A DNA stretch of 64,000 nucleotides from Acidobacteriota bacterium (GTDB taxonomy: Bacteria; Acidobacteriota; Terriglobia; Bryobacterales; Bryobacteraceae), in the NCBI GenBank assembly GCA_029776225.1, contig JAKOTR010000022.1, positions 186,001 to 250,000 on the forward strand, in the 5' to 3' direction. Within the stretch, counting starts at the first letter, position 1. Every line of letters starts with the position of its first letter. Below the pieces are notes generated by a model. That model searched no databases and was not told the DNA's origin. It saw only the letters and a list, made by a program, of their open reading frames with translations. Both the position numbers and the translations under genes were made by a program. Shown one piece after another: positions 40,418-48,196 of this stretch.

Positions 40418-41083
40418 ATGAGCAGCGTGAGCGGAACTCTCCCGTTTCCCGCTTCCGGCGAGAGGATTGCAGTGAAGAGGAGAGTGGACTACAAGAACAC
40501 CGAAGAGGCCGCTCTAGTGAAACGCGCTCAGGCGGGCGATCAGACGGCGTTCCGCGAAGTTGTCGAGCGTTATCAATCCAAGGTGTTCTCCATCATCTAC
40601 GGCATTCTCCGCAACCATAATGATGCGGAAGATATTGCTCAGCAGGTGTTTACAAAAGTCTACTTCTCCATCCGGAATTTCGACTTCCGGAGTTCGCTGC
40701 TTACCTGGATCTACAAGATCACGGTCAATGAGTGCTACGACTACTTGCGCAAGAAGAAGGTTCGGAAGCTGGTCTATGAAAGCGACTTCAGCGAAGAAGA
40801 CACGTTACGAATGGAAAATTCCGAACCTGCCAGGGACCAGCGGCCCCCTGTCGATGTAGCCCTCGCCCAACGGGACCTCGCTCTTAAGCTGCTCGCAAAG
40901 CTTCCCGTGGAGGAGCGGCAACTGCTCCTGCTCAAGGAAGTGGAAGGTCATTCGGTCGAAGAACTGGCCGAGATGACCGGAATCAACGAGAATACGATAA
41001 AGGTGAAGCTGTTCCGCGCCCGGCAGAAGCTGCTGAAGGTGGCGCAGCGTCTGAGCCGGTCGCCCGGCCTGGTGACGGCCTGA
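40418..41083 (+). CDS. ECF-type sigma factor (RpoE-like), module 1
   Basis: The 221-aa product has sigma region 2 (about 30-100: LVKRAQAGDQTAFREVVERY, HNDAEDIAQQVFTKVYFSI, SLLTWIYKITVNECYDYLRK). Region 4 follows (about 150-205: LLAKLPVEERQLLLLKEVEG, SVEELAEMTGINENTIKVKL). This is the classic RpoE-type layout. The first ~25 residues are not conserved, so the true start could be a little downstream. A zinc-finger anti-sigma gene follows after 90 nt, and a Spy-like and a VWFA-related envelope gene come next. The group probably responds to envelope stress. Confidence 0.92.
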   Translation: MSSVSGTLPFPASGERIAVKRRVDYKNTEEAALVKRAQAGDQTAFREVVERYQSKVFSIIYGILRNHNDAEDIAQQVFTKVYFSIRNFDFRSSLLTWIYKITVNECYDYLRKKKVRKLVYESDFSEEDTLRMENSEPARDQRPPVDVALAQRDLALKLLAKLPVEERQLLLLKEVEGHSVEELAEMTGINENTIKVKLFRARQKLLKVAQRLSRSPGLVTA

Positions 41084-41173
41084 GCGGGAGCTGCCGCTGA
41101 GAGGTCATGGAAGCGGGCGTAGATCCGCGGCCTTTCTGCGGGAGAAGAGTTGAGGTTTTTTGAGGGAAACCGT

Positions 41174-41644
41174 ATGCATGGGCTCATCAGGGACCACCTG
41201 GAGGATTACCTCGGGGGCGGTCCGGACAAAAAGAGGGTTTCTACGGAATTCGAGCAGCATATCCGCGAGTGCGAAACGTGCCGGGAAGAGGTGAGCTGGA
41301 TGCAGGAGCAGTCCCAGGTCCTTCGCTCGCTGGCGGGGCCCAGGGACATCGGCCCGGCGCCGGGCTTCTATCACAGGGTGATGAGTCGGATCGAGGCGCA
41401 ACAGAACGCATCGATCTGGAGCGTATTTCTGGATCCGATTTTCGGCCCCCGCCTGGTTGCAACCTCGCTCACCCTTGCCATTCTGCTGGCTGGATTCGTG
41501 GCCTTCCGGGAAGTCGCCTATCCGCCTTCGGCGAACGATGATGAAGTCATCATGGCGATCCAGGAGCATTCCCCTGCACTCGGGCAGGACAGACAGCGGG
41601 ACCGGGACACGATTCTGGTCACGCTGGCTACTTACAGCGACTAG
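41174..41644 (+). CDS. Zinc-finger anti-sigma factor, module 1
   Basis: The 156-aa product has the anti-sigma zinc motif HIRECETCREE (His29, Cys33, Cys36; the HxxxCxxC of ZAS proteins) near the N-terminus. A single membrane helix (LVATSLTLAILLAGFVAF, about 96-113) and a short exported tail follow. It should bind and hold the sigma factor encoded just upstream. GAGGG stands 7 nt before ATG 41174; the in-frame start at 41150 is less well placed. The exported tail is short and lacks a sensor domain, so the signal may come through partner proteins. Confidence 0.85.
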   Translation: MHGLIRDHLEDYLGGGPDKKRVSTEFEQHIRECETCREEVSWMQEQSQVLRSLAGPRDIGPAPGFYHRVMSRIEAQQNASIWSVFLDPIFGPRLVATSLTLAILLAGFVAFREVAYPPSANDDEVIMAIQEHSPALGQDRQRDRDTILVTLATYSD

Positions 41645-41650
41645 GCGCCA

Positions 41651-42037
41651 ATGACTCGCACCAAAGCCGTATCGTGGCAGAATCCGCGCATTCTACTCAC
41701 ACTCCTCATCGTTTTCCTTTGCGGCGTCAGCACCGGAATGCTGGTGATGTCTCTCACCTCCCCCCGCCGGTTGACCTCGTTGCAGCAACCCGCCCTAAAG
41801 GGGAGCAAGGAAATTACCCTGGAACGCTTCAAGAAGGAACTCGATCTCACCCCTCAGCAGACCGAGCAGCTTGAGCTGATCCTGGACGACTTTTTCACCT
41901 ATTACCACACCCTTCAGGCGCAACTCGACGACGTGCGCGCAAACGGTAAGAACCGCATTGTCCGTATCCTGAACCCGGAGCAGAAGCGCAAGTTCGACAA
42001 GCTCCTGTTTGATTTCCAAGACAAGCAGTTGCGATAG
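41651..42037 (+). CDS. Membrane-anchored Spy/CpxP-like periplasmic protein
   Basis: The 128-aa product has an N-terminal anchor (ILLTLLIVFLCGVSTGMLVM) and an all-helical region. Its LTPQQTEQLELILDDFF and LNPEQKRKFDKLLFDFQDK are the paired LTxxQ motifs of Spy/CpxP and zinc-resistance-associated proteins. These sense metal or misfolded proteins and act as periplasmic chaperones. It begins 6 nt after the anti-sigma gene and may feed a signal to it. It is shorter than Spy and anchored, not free. Stop at 42037. Confidence 0.75.
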   Translation: MTRTKAVSWQNPRILLTLLIVFLCGVSTGMLVMSLTSPRRLTSLQQPALKGSKEITLERFKKELDLTPQQTEQLELILDDFFTYYHTLQAQLDDVRANGKNRIVRILNPEQKRKFDKLLFDFQDKQLR

Positions 42038-42125
42038 GCTCGCGCGTTTTTCCATTCACACAGGCGGCCCGCAACGCCATTGGCCGGACATTTGCTCCCT
42101 TGAGGTCAAGGGGTGCAGGGGATGC

Positions 42126-43040
42126 CTGAAGCGGAGACTCCTGGCGGCATGTCTGGCGTTGGCTGCAGCGCCGCAACTCGGTGCGCATCAGCTCACACCG
42201 GGCGAGCCCGTCTCGCTCTACCTCACCGTTGAGCAGGGAGACAAGCTGGTCCGGGGACTCGGCCCGCAAAACTTCCGCCTGCGGGAGGACGGCGAGGCCG
42301 TGCCCTTCCGCCTTGAGCAGCCCGAAACACCGGTTTCCATCGCTCTGCTCGTGGAAGACAGCAGGGCAGCCGGGTACTACTATTGGGACGACCTCCGCGC
42401 GGCTCTCGACGGCTTCTTGAGCAACGCTCCCGCGGGCAACTGGTACGCCCTCGGGTCGTTCGCCAACGAACTCGAAATCAACCAGGATTTCACCCAAGAA
42501 ATCCCTAAACTCCGGAATGCCTTCGCCGCTCTGGGGTACGGCGCCTGGAACGAAAGCAACACCTACGATGCCGTCTACGAAATGCTCGACAAGCTGGGCC
42601 GGCTGCCCGGCAGGAAGGCGCTCATTTTCATTGGATCGGGAATCGACACCTTCAGCGGCCGTACGCTGGACGACGTTCAAAAGAAAGCAGAGCAAGTCAA
42701 CGTCACCGTTTACGCCGTCGCGCTGGGCTCCCTTTTTCGCGGCCGGCTAGATCCCTACCTGGGCACGGAGGCCCGCATGGACCTGCTTCAGGCCCGCGCG
42801 TTCCTCCAGATGCTGGCGGATAAAACGGGCGGCGAGGCGTGGTTTCCCAACCTCGAAGGCGCTTATCCGGATGTCATGAAGGGCATTTTCCAGAGCCTCG
42901 AAAGCCAGTACCGCCTGGTGTATTTCCCGAATCTCCCCCGGGACGGAGAATTCCACAAGATCGAGGTTGAAGCCTTCGTGATCGCGGACGACGAGCGGAA
43001 AGACTTCAAGGTGCGGGTGCGCGAAGGATGGCGGCAGTGA
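42126..43040 (+). CDS. VWFA-related (TIGR03436-like) exported protein with an irregular start
   Basis: The ~304-aa product has a signal peptide (LKRRLLAACLALAAAPQLGA) and the acidobacterial VWFA-related fold: VSLYLTVEQGDKLVRGLGPQ, VSIALLVEDSRAAGYYYWDD, KALIFIGSGIDTFSGRTLDD, SQYRLVYFPNLPRDGEFHKI. The Ser-containing MIDAS (DxSxS) is only partly kept (EDSRA). No ATG, GTG or TTG is in frame just before the signal peptide; the nearest in-frame candidate is CTG at 42126. An ATG at 42122 is out of frame by one base: removing one C from ATGCCTG gives MLKRRLLAAC with AAGGGG 8 nt upstream. The gene is therefore either CTG-initiated or frameshifted at its start. An in-frame TTG far upstream (42009) overlaps the Spy-like gene and is unlikely. 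Confidence 0.7.
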   Translation: MKRRLLAACLALAAAPQLGAHQLTPGEPVSLYLTVEQGDKLVRGLGPQNFRLREDGEAVPFRLEQPETPVSIALLVEDSRAAGYYYWDDLRAALDGFLSNAPAGNWYALGSFANELEINQDFTQEIPKLRNAFAALGYGAWNESNTYDAVYEMLDKLGRLPGRKALIFIGSGIDTFSGRTLDDVQKKAEQVNVTVYAVALGSLFRGRLDPYLGTEARMDLLQARAFLQMLADKTGGEAWFPNLEGAYPDVMKGIFQSLESQYRLVYFPNLPRDGEFHKIEVEAFVIADDERKDFKVRVREGWRQ

Positions 43041-43107
43041 GGATTCGGCTCGGGCCCGCCGTTACGCTTCCGATCTGACTGCGTCTAACATTCCTGGTAG
43101 CCACCCC

Positions 43108-43725
43108 GTGACCAGTCAGGCCACATCGGACCTGGACGGAGGTCCGGTCCCGCGAGTCGACGAGGCGGTACTGATCCGGGCGGCTCAACGAGGCGATCAG
43201 GACGCCTTCGAGCAGCTCGTGCGCGCCTATGACCGCAGTGTGCTTCGCCTGGCGCTAAACCTGCTTCGGTCGCCGGAGGACGCTTATGACGTCTACCAGG
43301 AAGCTTTTCTCCGGGTTTTCAAGAACTTACACACCTTCCGGTTCGATTGCAGCTTCCACACCTGGCTCTACCGCATTGTCACCAATCTCTGTCTGGATCA
43401 TCTCAGAAAGCGCAAGGTGCGGCGGGAGGAGCCCAGCGTGATCGAAACCGAGGAAGGGCTGCTCGACCGCACGGACAGCATTCAGGAGGAGAGGGCCCTG
43501 GGCGATCCACAAAGGAACCTGATCAATCGCGAGTTGGGCGAGCGCATCGAAGCGGTTCTGAGGCAGCTCACGGCCAAGGAGCGGATCGTGTTCGAGTTGC
43601 GGCACTACCAGGGTTTACGGCTCAAAGCGATCGGAGAGGTGCTCGGCACTAGCGAGGAAGCCGCAAAAACCTGCCTGTTTCGGGCCACCCGGAAGTTGCG
43701 GGTCGCCCTGGAGGATTTCGTATGA
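43108..43725 (+). CDS. ECF-type sigma factor, module 2
   Basis: The 205-aa product has region 2 (about 20-95: LIRAAQRGDQDAFEQLVRAY, EDAYDVYQEAFLRVFKNLH, SFHTWLYRIVTNLCLDHLRK) and region 4 (about 140-195: LRQLTAKERIVFELRHYQGL, LKAIGEVLGTSEEAAKTCLF). It is similar in layout to the sigma of module 1 but clearly a separate protein. GTG at 43108 is the only suitable start. Its stop overlaps the start of the zinc-finger/HEAT anti-sigma gene by ATGA, so the pair is made in fixed ratio. Confidence 0.92.
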   Translation: MTSQATSDLDGGPVPRVDEAVLIRAAQRGDQDAFEQLVRAYDRSVLRLALNLLRSPEDAYDVYQEAFLRVFKNLHTFRFDCSFHTWLYRIVTNLCLDHLRKRKVRREEPSVIETEEGLLDRTDSIQEERALGDPQRNLINRELGERIEAVLRQLTAKERIVFELRHYQGLRLKAIGEVLGTSEEAAKTCLFRATRKLRVALEDFV

Positions 43726-44636
43726 ACTGCGACTGGGCCACAAGGAATTTCTCGCTCTTTCTTTACGACGAGCTTTCGCTGGACGAGGAGCAGGCCCTAC
43801 AGGAACACTTGGAGGCCTGTCCAGCATGCCGGAAGGCGTTCGAGGCGGAGCAGGCGCTGCACGAGTTGCTCGACCGCCGGGAACAGACGCCCTCGGCGGT
43901 TCTGCTCGCGCGCTGCCGCCGCGATTTGAGCCTGCGGCTCCAGGCCGAAGCGGCGCGGCCGTCTGGCTGGAGGGCATGGTTCAGCAACCCGTTCGCGGCA
44001 TTGCGGATTTCACCGGCGTTCGCCCGCCCCCTCGGAGCCCTCGCGCTGGTTGCCATCGGGTTCTTCGCCGCCCGCTTGACGGCTCCGGCTCCCTCTGGCG
44101 AGACGGCGGATGGCTTTCTCGACCCGCCTGTCGCCCGCGTTCGCTACGTCCAGGCGCAGCCTTCGGGCCAGGTGCGGGTTGTCGTCGAGGAAACACGCCA
44201 GCGCCTGCTGACCGGCGATCTGGCGGACGAGCAGATCCATCGCCTGCTGCTTGCCGCGGCCCGGGAATCGGCGGACCCCGGTCTGCGCGCCGAATCCGTT
44301 GAGCTGCTGCGCAGCCGGCCGGTCTCCGACGAGGTGCGATCCGCGCTGATCCACGCGCTCCAGCACGACCCCAATCCCGGAGTCCGCCTGAAGGCGCTCG
44401 ATGCCTTGAAAGCGTACGCCGGTGAGAGCGATGTCCGGAACACGCTGGCGCAGGTGCTGCTGGTTGACGATAATCCCGGCGTGCGGACCCAAGCGATAGA
44501 CCTGCTGATCCAGCACATGGAGCATGCCATCGTGGGCGTGCTCCAGGAGGTCGTGCAGCGGGAGAGCAACCCGTACATTCGCATGCAATGCCAGCGCGCG
44601 TTGCAGGAGATGAATGCCTCTGTAGGGACGTTCTGA
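43722..44636 (+). CDS. Zinc-finger anti-sigma factor fused to exported HEAT repeats, module 2
   Basis: The 304-aa product starts with a ZAS anti-sigma motif (HLEACPACRKAF: His29, Cys33, Cys36). A membrane helix follows (LGALALVAIGFFAARL, about 102-117), and then a periplasmic part of HEAT-like repeats (LRAESVELLRSRPVSDEVRS, NPGVRLKALDALKAYAG, NPGVRTQAIDLLIQHMEH, NPYIRMQCQRALQEM). The HEAT region is a plausible protein-binding sensor outside the membrane. The N-terminal domain should hold the sigma factor whose gene it overlaps. The next gene starts 1 nt inside its stop (TGATG). Confidence 0.85.
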   Translation: MNCDWATRNFSLFLYDELSLDEEQALQEHLEACPACRKAFEAEQALHELLDRREQTPSAVLLARCRRDLSLRLQAEAARPSGWRAWFSNPFAALRISPAFARPLGALALVAIGFFAARLTAPAPSGETADGFLDPPVARVRYVQAQPSGQVRVVVEETRQRLLTGDLADEQIHRLLLAAARESADPGLRAESVELLRSRPVSDEVRSALIHALQHDPNPGVRLKALDALKAYAGESDVRNTLAQVLLVDDNPGVRTQAIDLLIQHMEHAIVGVLQEVVQRESNPYIRMQCQRALQEMNASVGTF

Positions 44637-45808
44637 TGAGAAGTTGTCGTCTGCGGCTTTGCGCGGTCCTGGCGGCCGCCGCCTTTTCCTGCGCCGCACA
44701 GACCGATTCCGGCATGGTCCGGGAAGGCGCTTACTGGGTCCAGACGGTGACCGGGACGGCGCCGGTGTCTCCATCCGGAATACTCAGGGTTTCCACCCGC
44801 GGCCCAATTTCGCTCCAAGGGGAAGCCAGAAAAGACATCGCCTACGAGTTACAGAAGCGCGCCCGGGTTAGCACCGAAGCCGCCGCACGCACGCTGCTCG
44901 AGAAGATCTCGTTAAAAACGGGAAAACGCGCCGGCGGCCTGCTGCTGGAAGTAAGCCTGCCGCCCGTCTGGACGGCTTCGGCAACGCTCCGTTTGAAAGT
45001 CCCGCGGGACCTGCACCAAACCATTCTTCAGACACAGGGCGATGAGATCGAGGCCTCGGATCTGGACGGAATGCTGCGCGCCGAGAGTGGGGGCGGCCGC
45101 GTTCGTGTGGACAGAGTCCGCGGGAAAGTGACCGTACGCACGGAGGGCGGAGAGTTGCACTTGCGCGAAATCGGCGGAGGGGTCGAGTGCTTTTCCGGAG
45201 GCGGCCAGATCATCGCCGAGGAGATCGCCGGCGAGTCCAGCCTGAACAGCGAGGGGGGCGAAATTATCGTCAGGCGGGCGAGAGGCCCGGTGCGCGCCTC
45301 GACCGCCGGCGGGAACATCACAATCGAGGAGGCGGATCAGGGTGTGACCGCGTCGGCAAAGGCAGGCCTGATTCATGTGGTGCACTCGGCCGGACCGGTC
45401 GTTGCGCAGACGGGTTCGGGAGCCATCAAGATCCGCTCGGCAGGCGATATCGAGTGCCAGGCGGGCACCGGAGCGATCGCGCTGGAGAGGGTTTTTGGCG
45501 GTCTGCGAGTCTCCACGCAGTCCGGCAGCATCCTGGCCGACCTGGCTGAAAAACCGCTGAGAGATTCCGCGCTAACCACAGGCGCCGGTGACATTACGGT
45601 GCTCATCCCGTCTAACCTTTCGGTGACGGTGCAGGCCATCAGCGCTTCTCCCGGCGGCCGCCGGATCGTTTCGGATTTCCCCGAAATCCGCACCCGGGAA
45701 CTACCGGCCGGGGCGCGCGTGGAAGCGGAGGGCGCTCTGAATGGAGGCGGGCCGCTATTGCGGCTGACGGCTCTGGGAGGCTCCATTTACCTGCGCCGGC
45801 AGCAGTGA
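44636..45808 (+). CDS. Exported DUF4097-type beta-helix protein
   Basis: The 390-aa product has a signal peptide (LRLCAVLAAAAFSCAAQ) and a long run of short Gly-rich beta repeats. Examples are GKVTVRTEGGELHLREIGGG, SSLNSEGGEIIVRRARGPVR and TGSGAIKIRSAGDIECQAGT. The pattern is typical of the DUF4097 putative adhesin family, which folds as a right-handed beta-helix. Such genes often follow sigma/anti-sigma pairs in Acidobacteria. The ATG overlaps the previous stop, so it belongs to the module 2 operon. It is probably periplasmic or surface-located; the ligand is unknown. Confidence 0.82.
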   Translation: MRSCRLRLCAVLAAAAFSCAAQTDSGMVREGAYWVQTVTGTAPVSPSGILRVSTRGPISLQGEARKDIAYELQKRARVSTEAAARTLLEKISLKTGKRAGGLLLEVSLPPVWTASATLRLKVPRDLHQTILQTQGDEIEASDLDGMLRAESGGGRVRVDRVRGKVTVRTEGGELHLREIGGGVECFSGGGQIIAEEIAGESSLNSEGGEIIVRRARGPVRASTAGGNITIEEADQGVTASAKAGLIHVVHSAGPVVAQTGSGAIKIRSAGDIECQAGTGAIALERVFGGLRVSTQSGSILADLAEKPLRDSALTTGAGDITVLIPSNLSVTVQAISASPGGRRIVSDFPEIRTRELPAGARVEAEGALNGGGPLLRLTALGGSIYLRRQQ

Positions 45809-45817
45809 GGTAATGCC

Positions 45818-46858
45818 ATGAGACAGCTTCTCACAATAGCGATGGCGGCGGCCGCCGGCGCTGCGCTCGCAGCGGCTCCGGAAGTCGTAGTGGCGCCGGG
45901 GCCCGTTCCGCAGGTTGGGGTGGTAGTCACGCAGGCCGCGCCCCCACAGCCCCCGGCCCCGCCCAGGGTATCCGAGGTGCGCGTTCTTAACCTCGGGCCT
46001 GCAAGCGGGAGTTACCTGGGCATTGGAGTGCAGGAGATCGACGCCGAACGCGCCAAGGAATTGAAACTGCCGGAAGTGCACGGCGTGGAAGTGACCAGAG
46101 TGGAGGAGGACAGTCCTGCCGCCAAGGCGGGACTCATGAAGGGCGACGTGGTCCTGCAATACAACGGGCAGCGGGTCGAAGGCACCGAGCAGTTTGTTCG
46201 CCTGGTCAGGGAAACGCCCCCGGGGCGCCAGGCGACATTGGTGATCAGCAGGAACGGCGTTACCCAGACCCTTACCGCCACGATAGGCGAGCGTAAGAGC
46301 GTTGCCTACCGCGTGCGGCCCGATTCCCGGGAATTGGAGGACCTGCGGGAGAGATTGAGAAGCATGTGGCCCGACCCCAAGTTCCAGGAGGACATGGCCA
46401 GACTTCAGGAAGATATGTGGAGGCTGCAGCTCAGGCCGCCCGACATGCCCGGGGTGTTCGTGGCGATTCGGGGCGGCCTGCTGGGGATCGAAGCGGAAAC
46501 GCTGAACACGCAACTGGCCGAATTTTTCGGCGTGAAGCAAGGCGTGCTGGTGCGCTCGGTGGCCAAGGATTCCGCGGCGGAGAAGGCTGGGCTTAAAGCC
46601 GGCGACGTCATTGTGCGCATCGACAACGAAGAGGTTGCGACGGCATCGGCCTTGAGCAGGCGGGTCCGCGAAATGGAATCGCGGGGAAGCTTTTCTCTCA
46701 CCGTGGTTCGAAACCGGCAGGAAATGGTTTTCAACGTCGAACTGGAGAAGCCGTCAGGCTCGATCCAGCGGCGTGAGGTCAAGCCCTCGCCGGCGCCGAG
46801 CCGGGGGCCTCGAGCGGTGCGCGTGGGGAATCCGTTCGCGGCGTCTCCCATCCTTTAG
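45818..46858 (+). CDS. Exported protein with two PDZ domains and no protease domain
   Basis: The 346-aa product has a signal peptide (LLTIAMAAAAGAALAA), a Pro-rich linker, PDZ1 (about 65-150: SYLGIGVQEIDAERAKELKL, SPAAKAGLMKGDVVLQYNGQ) and PDZ2 (about 225-310: GLLGIEAETLNTQLAEFFGV, AEKAGLKAGDVIVRIDNEE). The trypsin-like protease domain of DegP/HtrA is missing, so this is a binding protein only. It may help gather unfolded envelope proteins or regulate a protease. It is the last gene of module 2. Its final 80 nt overlap, tail to tail, the SwrB-like gene on the other strand. Confidence 0.85.
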   Translation: MRQLLTIAMAAAAGAALAAAPEVVVAPGPVPQVGVVVTQAAPPQPPAPPRVSEVRVLNLGPASGSYLGIGVQEIDAERAKELKLPEVHGVEVTRVEEDSPAAKAGLMKGDVVLQYNGQRVEGTEQFVRLVRETPPGRQATLVISRNGVTQTLTATIGERKSVAYRVRPDSRELEDLRERLRSMWPDPKFQEDMARLQEDMWRLQLRPPDMPGVFVAIRGGLLGIEAETLNTQLAEFFGVKQGVLVRSVAKDSAAEKAGLKAGDVIVRIDNEEVATASALSRRVREMESRGSFSLTVVRNRQEMVFNVELEKPSGSIQRREVKPSPAPSRGPRAVRVGNPFAASPIL

Positions 46859-47279
46859 GCTGCGTTTTGGCGGGGCCGGAGTCGGTGAGCGGCCCCGTCG
46901 TGGCTTCCATTACGATGCGCTGCACTTTCACCAGCAGCTCCACTTCTTTTTCCGGAATTCCCAGAGCGGCCGCGATCTGCTGAGGCGTATGTCCGCGGCG
47001 CCACATCCGGAGCGCCTGCGAGCGCGTTCCAATGTTCATGCCGGCCCGGGGCGGAGGAGGCGCCACCAATTGCAGAGTGCGCTCCTCGGTTTCCGCCAGT
47101 TTCGACGATACCTCTCCGATGCCGGAGTGCACGCGGCTGAGCTCCGCTTCGAGCGCCGCCTGCTTTCTGCGCCCGGCCTGAATCTCCCGCTTCAGCGTGA
47201 CGAACAGGTATAGGCACAGCCCAAGGCTCACCGCCAACAGCGTGTAAAAGGTGAGTGCGTTACTTACGATGGCTTCCAT
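46779..47279 (-). CDS. SwrB-like flagellar-locus protein (membrane anchor, coiled coil, DUF6115/DUF2802-like helix-turn-helix)
   Basis: The 166-aa product has one N-terminal membrane helix (LTFYTLLAVSLGLCLYLFV, about 8-27) and a coiled coil (about 30-65: REIQAGRRKQAALEAELSRV). A helix-turn-helix-like segment follows (about 90-118: ALRMWRRGHTPQQIAAALGI, PEKEVELLVKVQRIV), of the kind seen in DUF6115/DUF2802 proteins and at the C-terminus of Bacillus SwrB. In B. subtilis swrB follows sigD and helps switch on flagellar export. Here it follows fliA and a FliY-like gene. ATG 47279 starts just before the anchor; the open frame further upstream is not conserved in character. A SwrB-type role is inferred from layout and position. 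Confidence 0.65.
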   Translation of the reverse strand: MEAIVSNALTFYTLLAVSLGLCLYLFVTLKREIQAGRRKQAALEAELSRVHSGIGEVSSKLAETEERTLQLVAPPPPRAGMNIGTRSQALRMWRRGHTPQQIAAALGIPEKEVELLVKVQRIVMEATTGPLTDSGPAKTQPKGWETPRTDSPRAPLEAPGSAPARA

Positions 47280-47347
47280 AATTTCTCTCCGTTGCCGTTC
47301 CGCCTGCCAGCTTGATGCCCGCCTTGAAGGCGCCATGCCGGCGGCAG

Positions 47348-48196
47348 TCAGTTCAGCGTCCTCAGCCTTTTCTCGCGGCTGATGATCTCCTGAATCCTTA
47401 CCCCGTAATTGCCCTCGACCACGACCACTTCTCCACGCGCGACAACGCAGTTATTCACGATCACCTCGACGGGCTCGTTGAGCGTGCGGTTCAGCTCGAC
47501 AATGGACCCGACGCTCAGTTTCAGCACGTCCTTAAGCGGAAGCTGAGCGCGGCCAAACGAGACGCTCACTGGGAGGTCGACCTCCATCAGCACATCGAGC
47601 GTGGGCGGCGTCTTGTCCAGCGCCGGCCGCTCGGGTTCAGGCTGGGGAGCGATTTTGGAAAGCGGCGCCTGAACTGCCGGGACGCGCGCGACTTCCGTTT
47701 GCGAGAGTTCGCTCAGACCGGGATGGAAACACAGGCAGAGCGAGGGAATCTTTACGCCGCCCATTGTCACCCCGATCTCGAAGGCGAGCGCATCCGCCGG
47801 CGCGCCGTCCCGCTCGGCGCCGGATTCGCAAGTGACTTCCGCCTTGACGCGCCGTCCAATCGCTTGGGCGAGCCCCGAGCAGGCCTGGCTCACGATTTCC
47901 AAATACGTATTGCGGGCATCCTGCTGGCCGGTGACTTCGATTCCCGCGCCGCGCAGGATCTGAGACCCGATCTCAACCCAGGCCTCCTCCGGCGCTCCGA
48001 TCCAGAAAACCGCGTTCTGGTGCAGGCTCAGCGGCTGCTCCCACCAGAGCGCTTCCCCTGTCCAGCTCGGCGCGCTGGAGGCTTGCCAGCTCGTCTGCGG
48101 ACGCTCACCCGTCATGCCCTCCAGGGCATCGGCCAGGCGGGCGGTCCAGTTCTCAGCCAGCCATTGGAATGTTTCTCCGGGACCCGTTTCGCTCAT
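47348..48196 (-). CDS. fliY: Flagellar motor switch protein FliN/FliY with long N-terminal domain
   Basis: The 282-aa product ends with a FliN/SpoA domain (about 205-280: LDVLMEVDLPVSVSFGRAQL, LKLSVGSIVELNRTLNEPVE, VVVEGNYGVRIQEIISREKR). That domain sits in the C-ring at the base of the flagellum. The preceding ~195 residues resemble the CheC-like part of FliY (YLEIVSQACSGLAQAIGRRV), but the phosphatase pair ExxN of CheC is not seen (the Asn position is Ser or Gln). It may thus be structural only. A second, minimal FliN lies at 55440-55688. Its ATG overlaps the fliA stop. The symbol fliY is used because of the long N-terminus. Confidence 0.8.
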   Translation of the reverse strand: MSETGPGETFQWLAENWTARLADALEGMTGERPQTSWQASSAPSWTGEALWWEQPLSLHQNAVFWIGAPEEAWVEIGSQILRGAGIEVTGQQDARNTYLEIVSQACSGLAQAIGRRVKAEVTCESGAERDGAPADALAFEIGVTMGGVKIPSLCLCFHPGLSELSQTEVARVPAVQAPLSKIAPQPEPERPALDKTPPTLDVLMEVDLPVSVSFGRAQLPLKDVLKLSVGSIVELNRTLNEPVEVIVNNCVVARGEVVVVEGNYGVRIQEIISREKRLRTLN

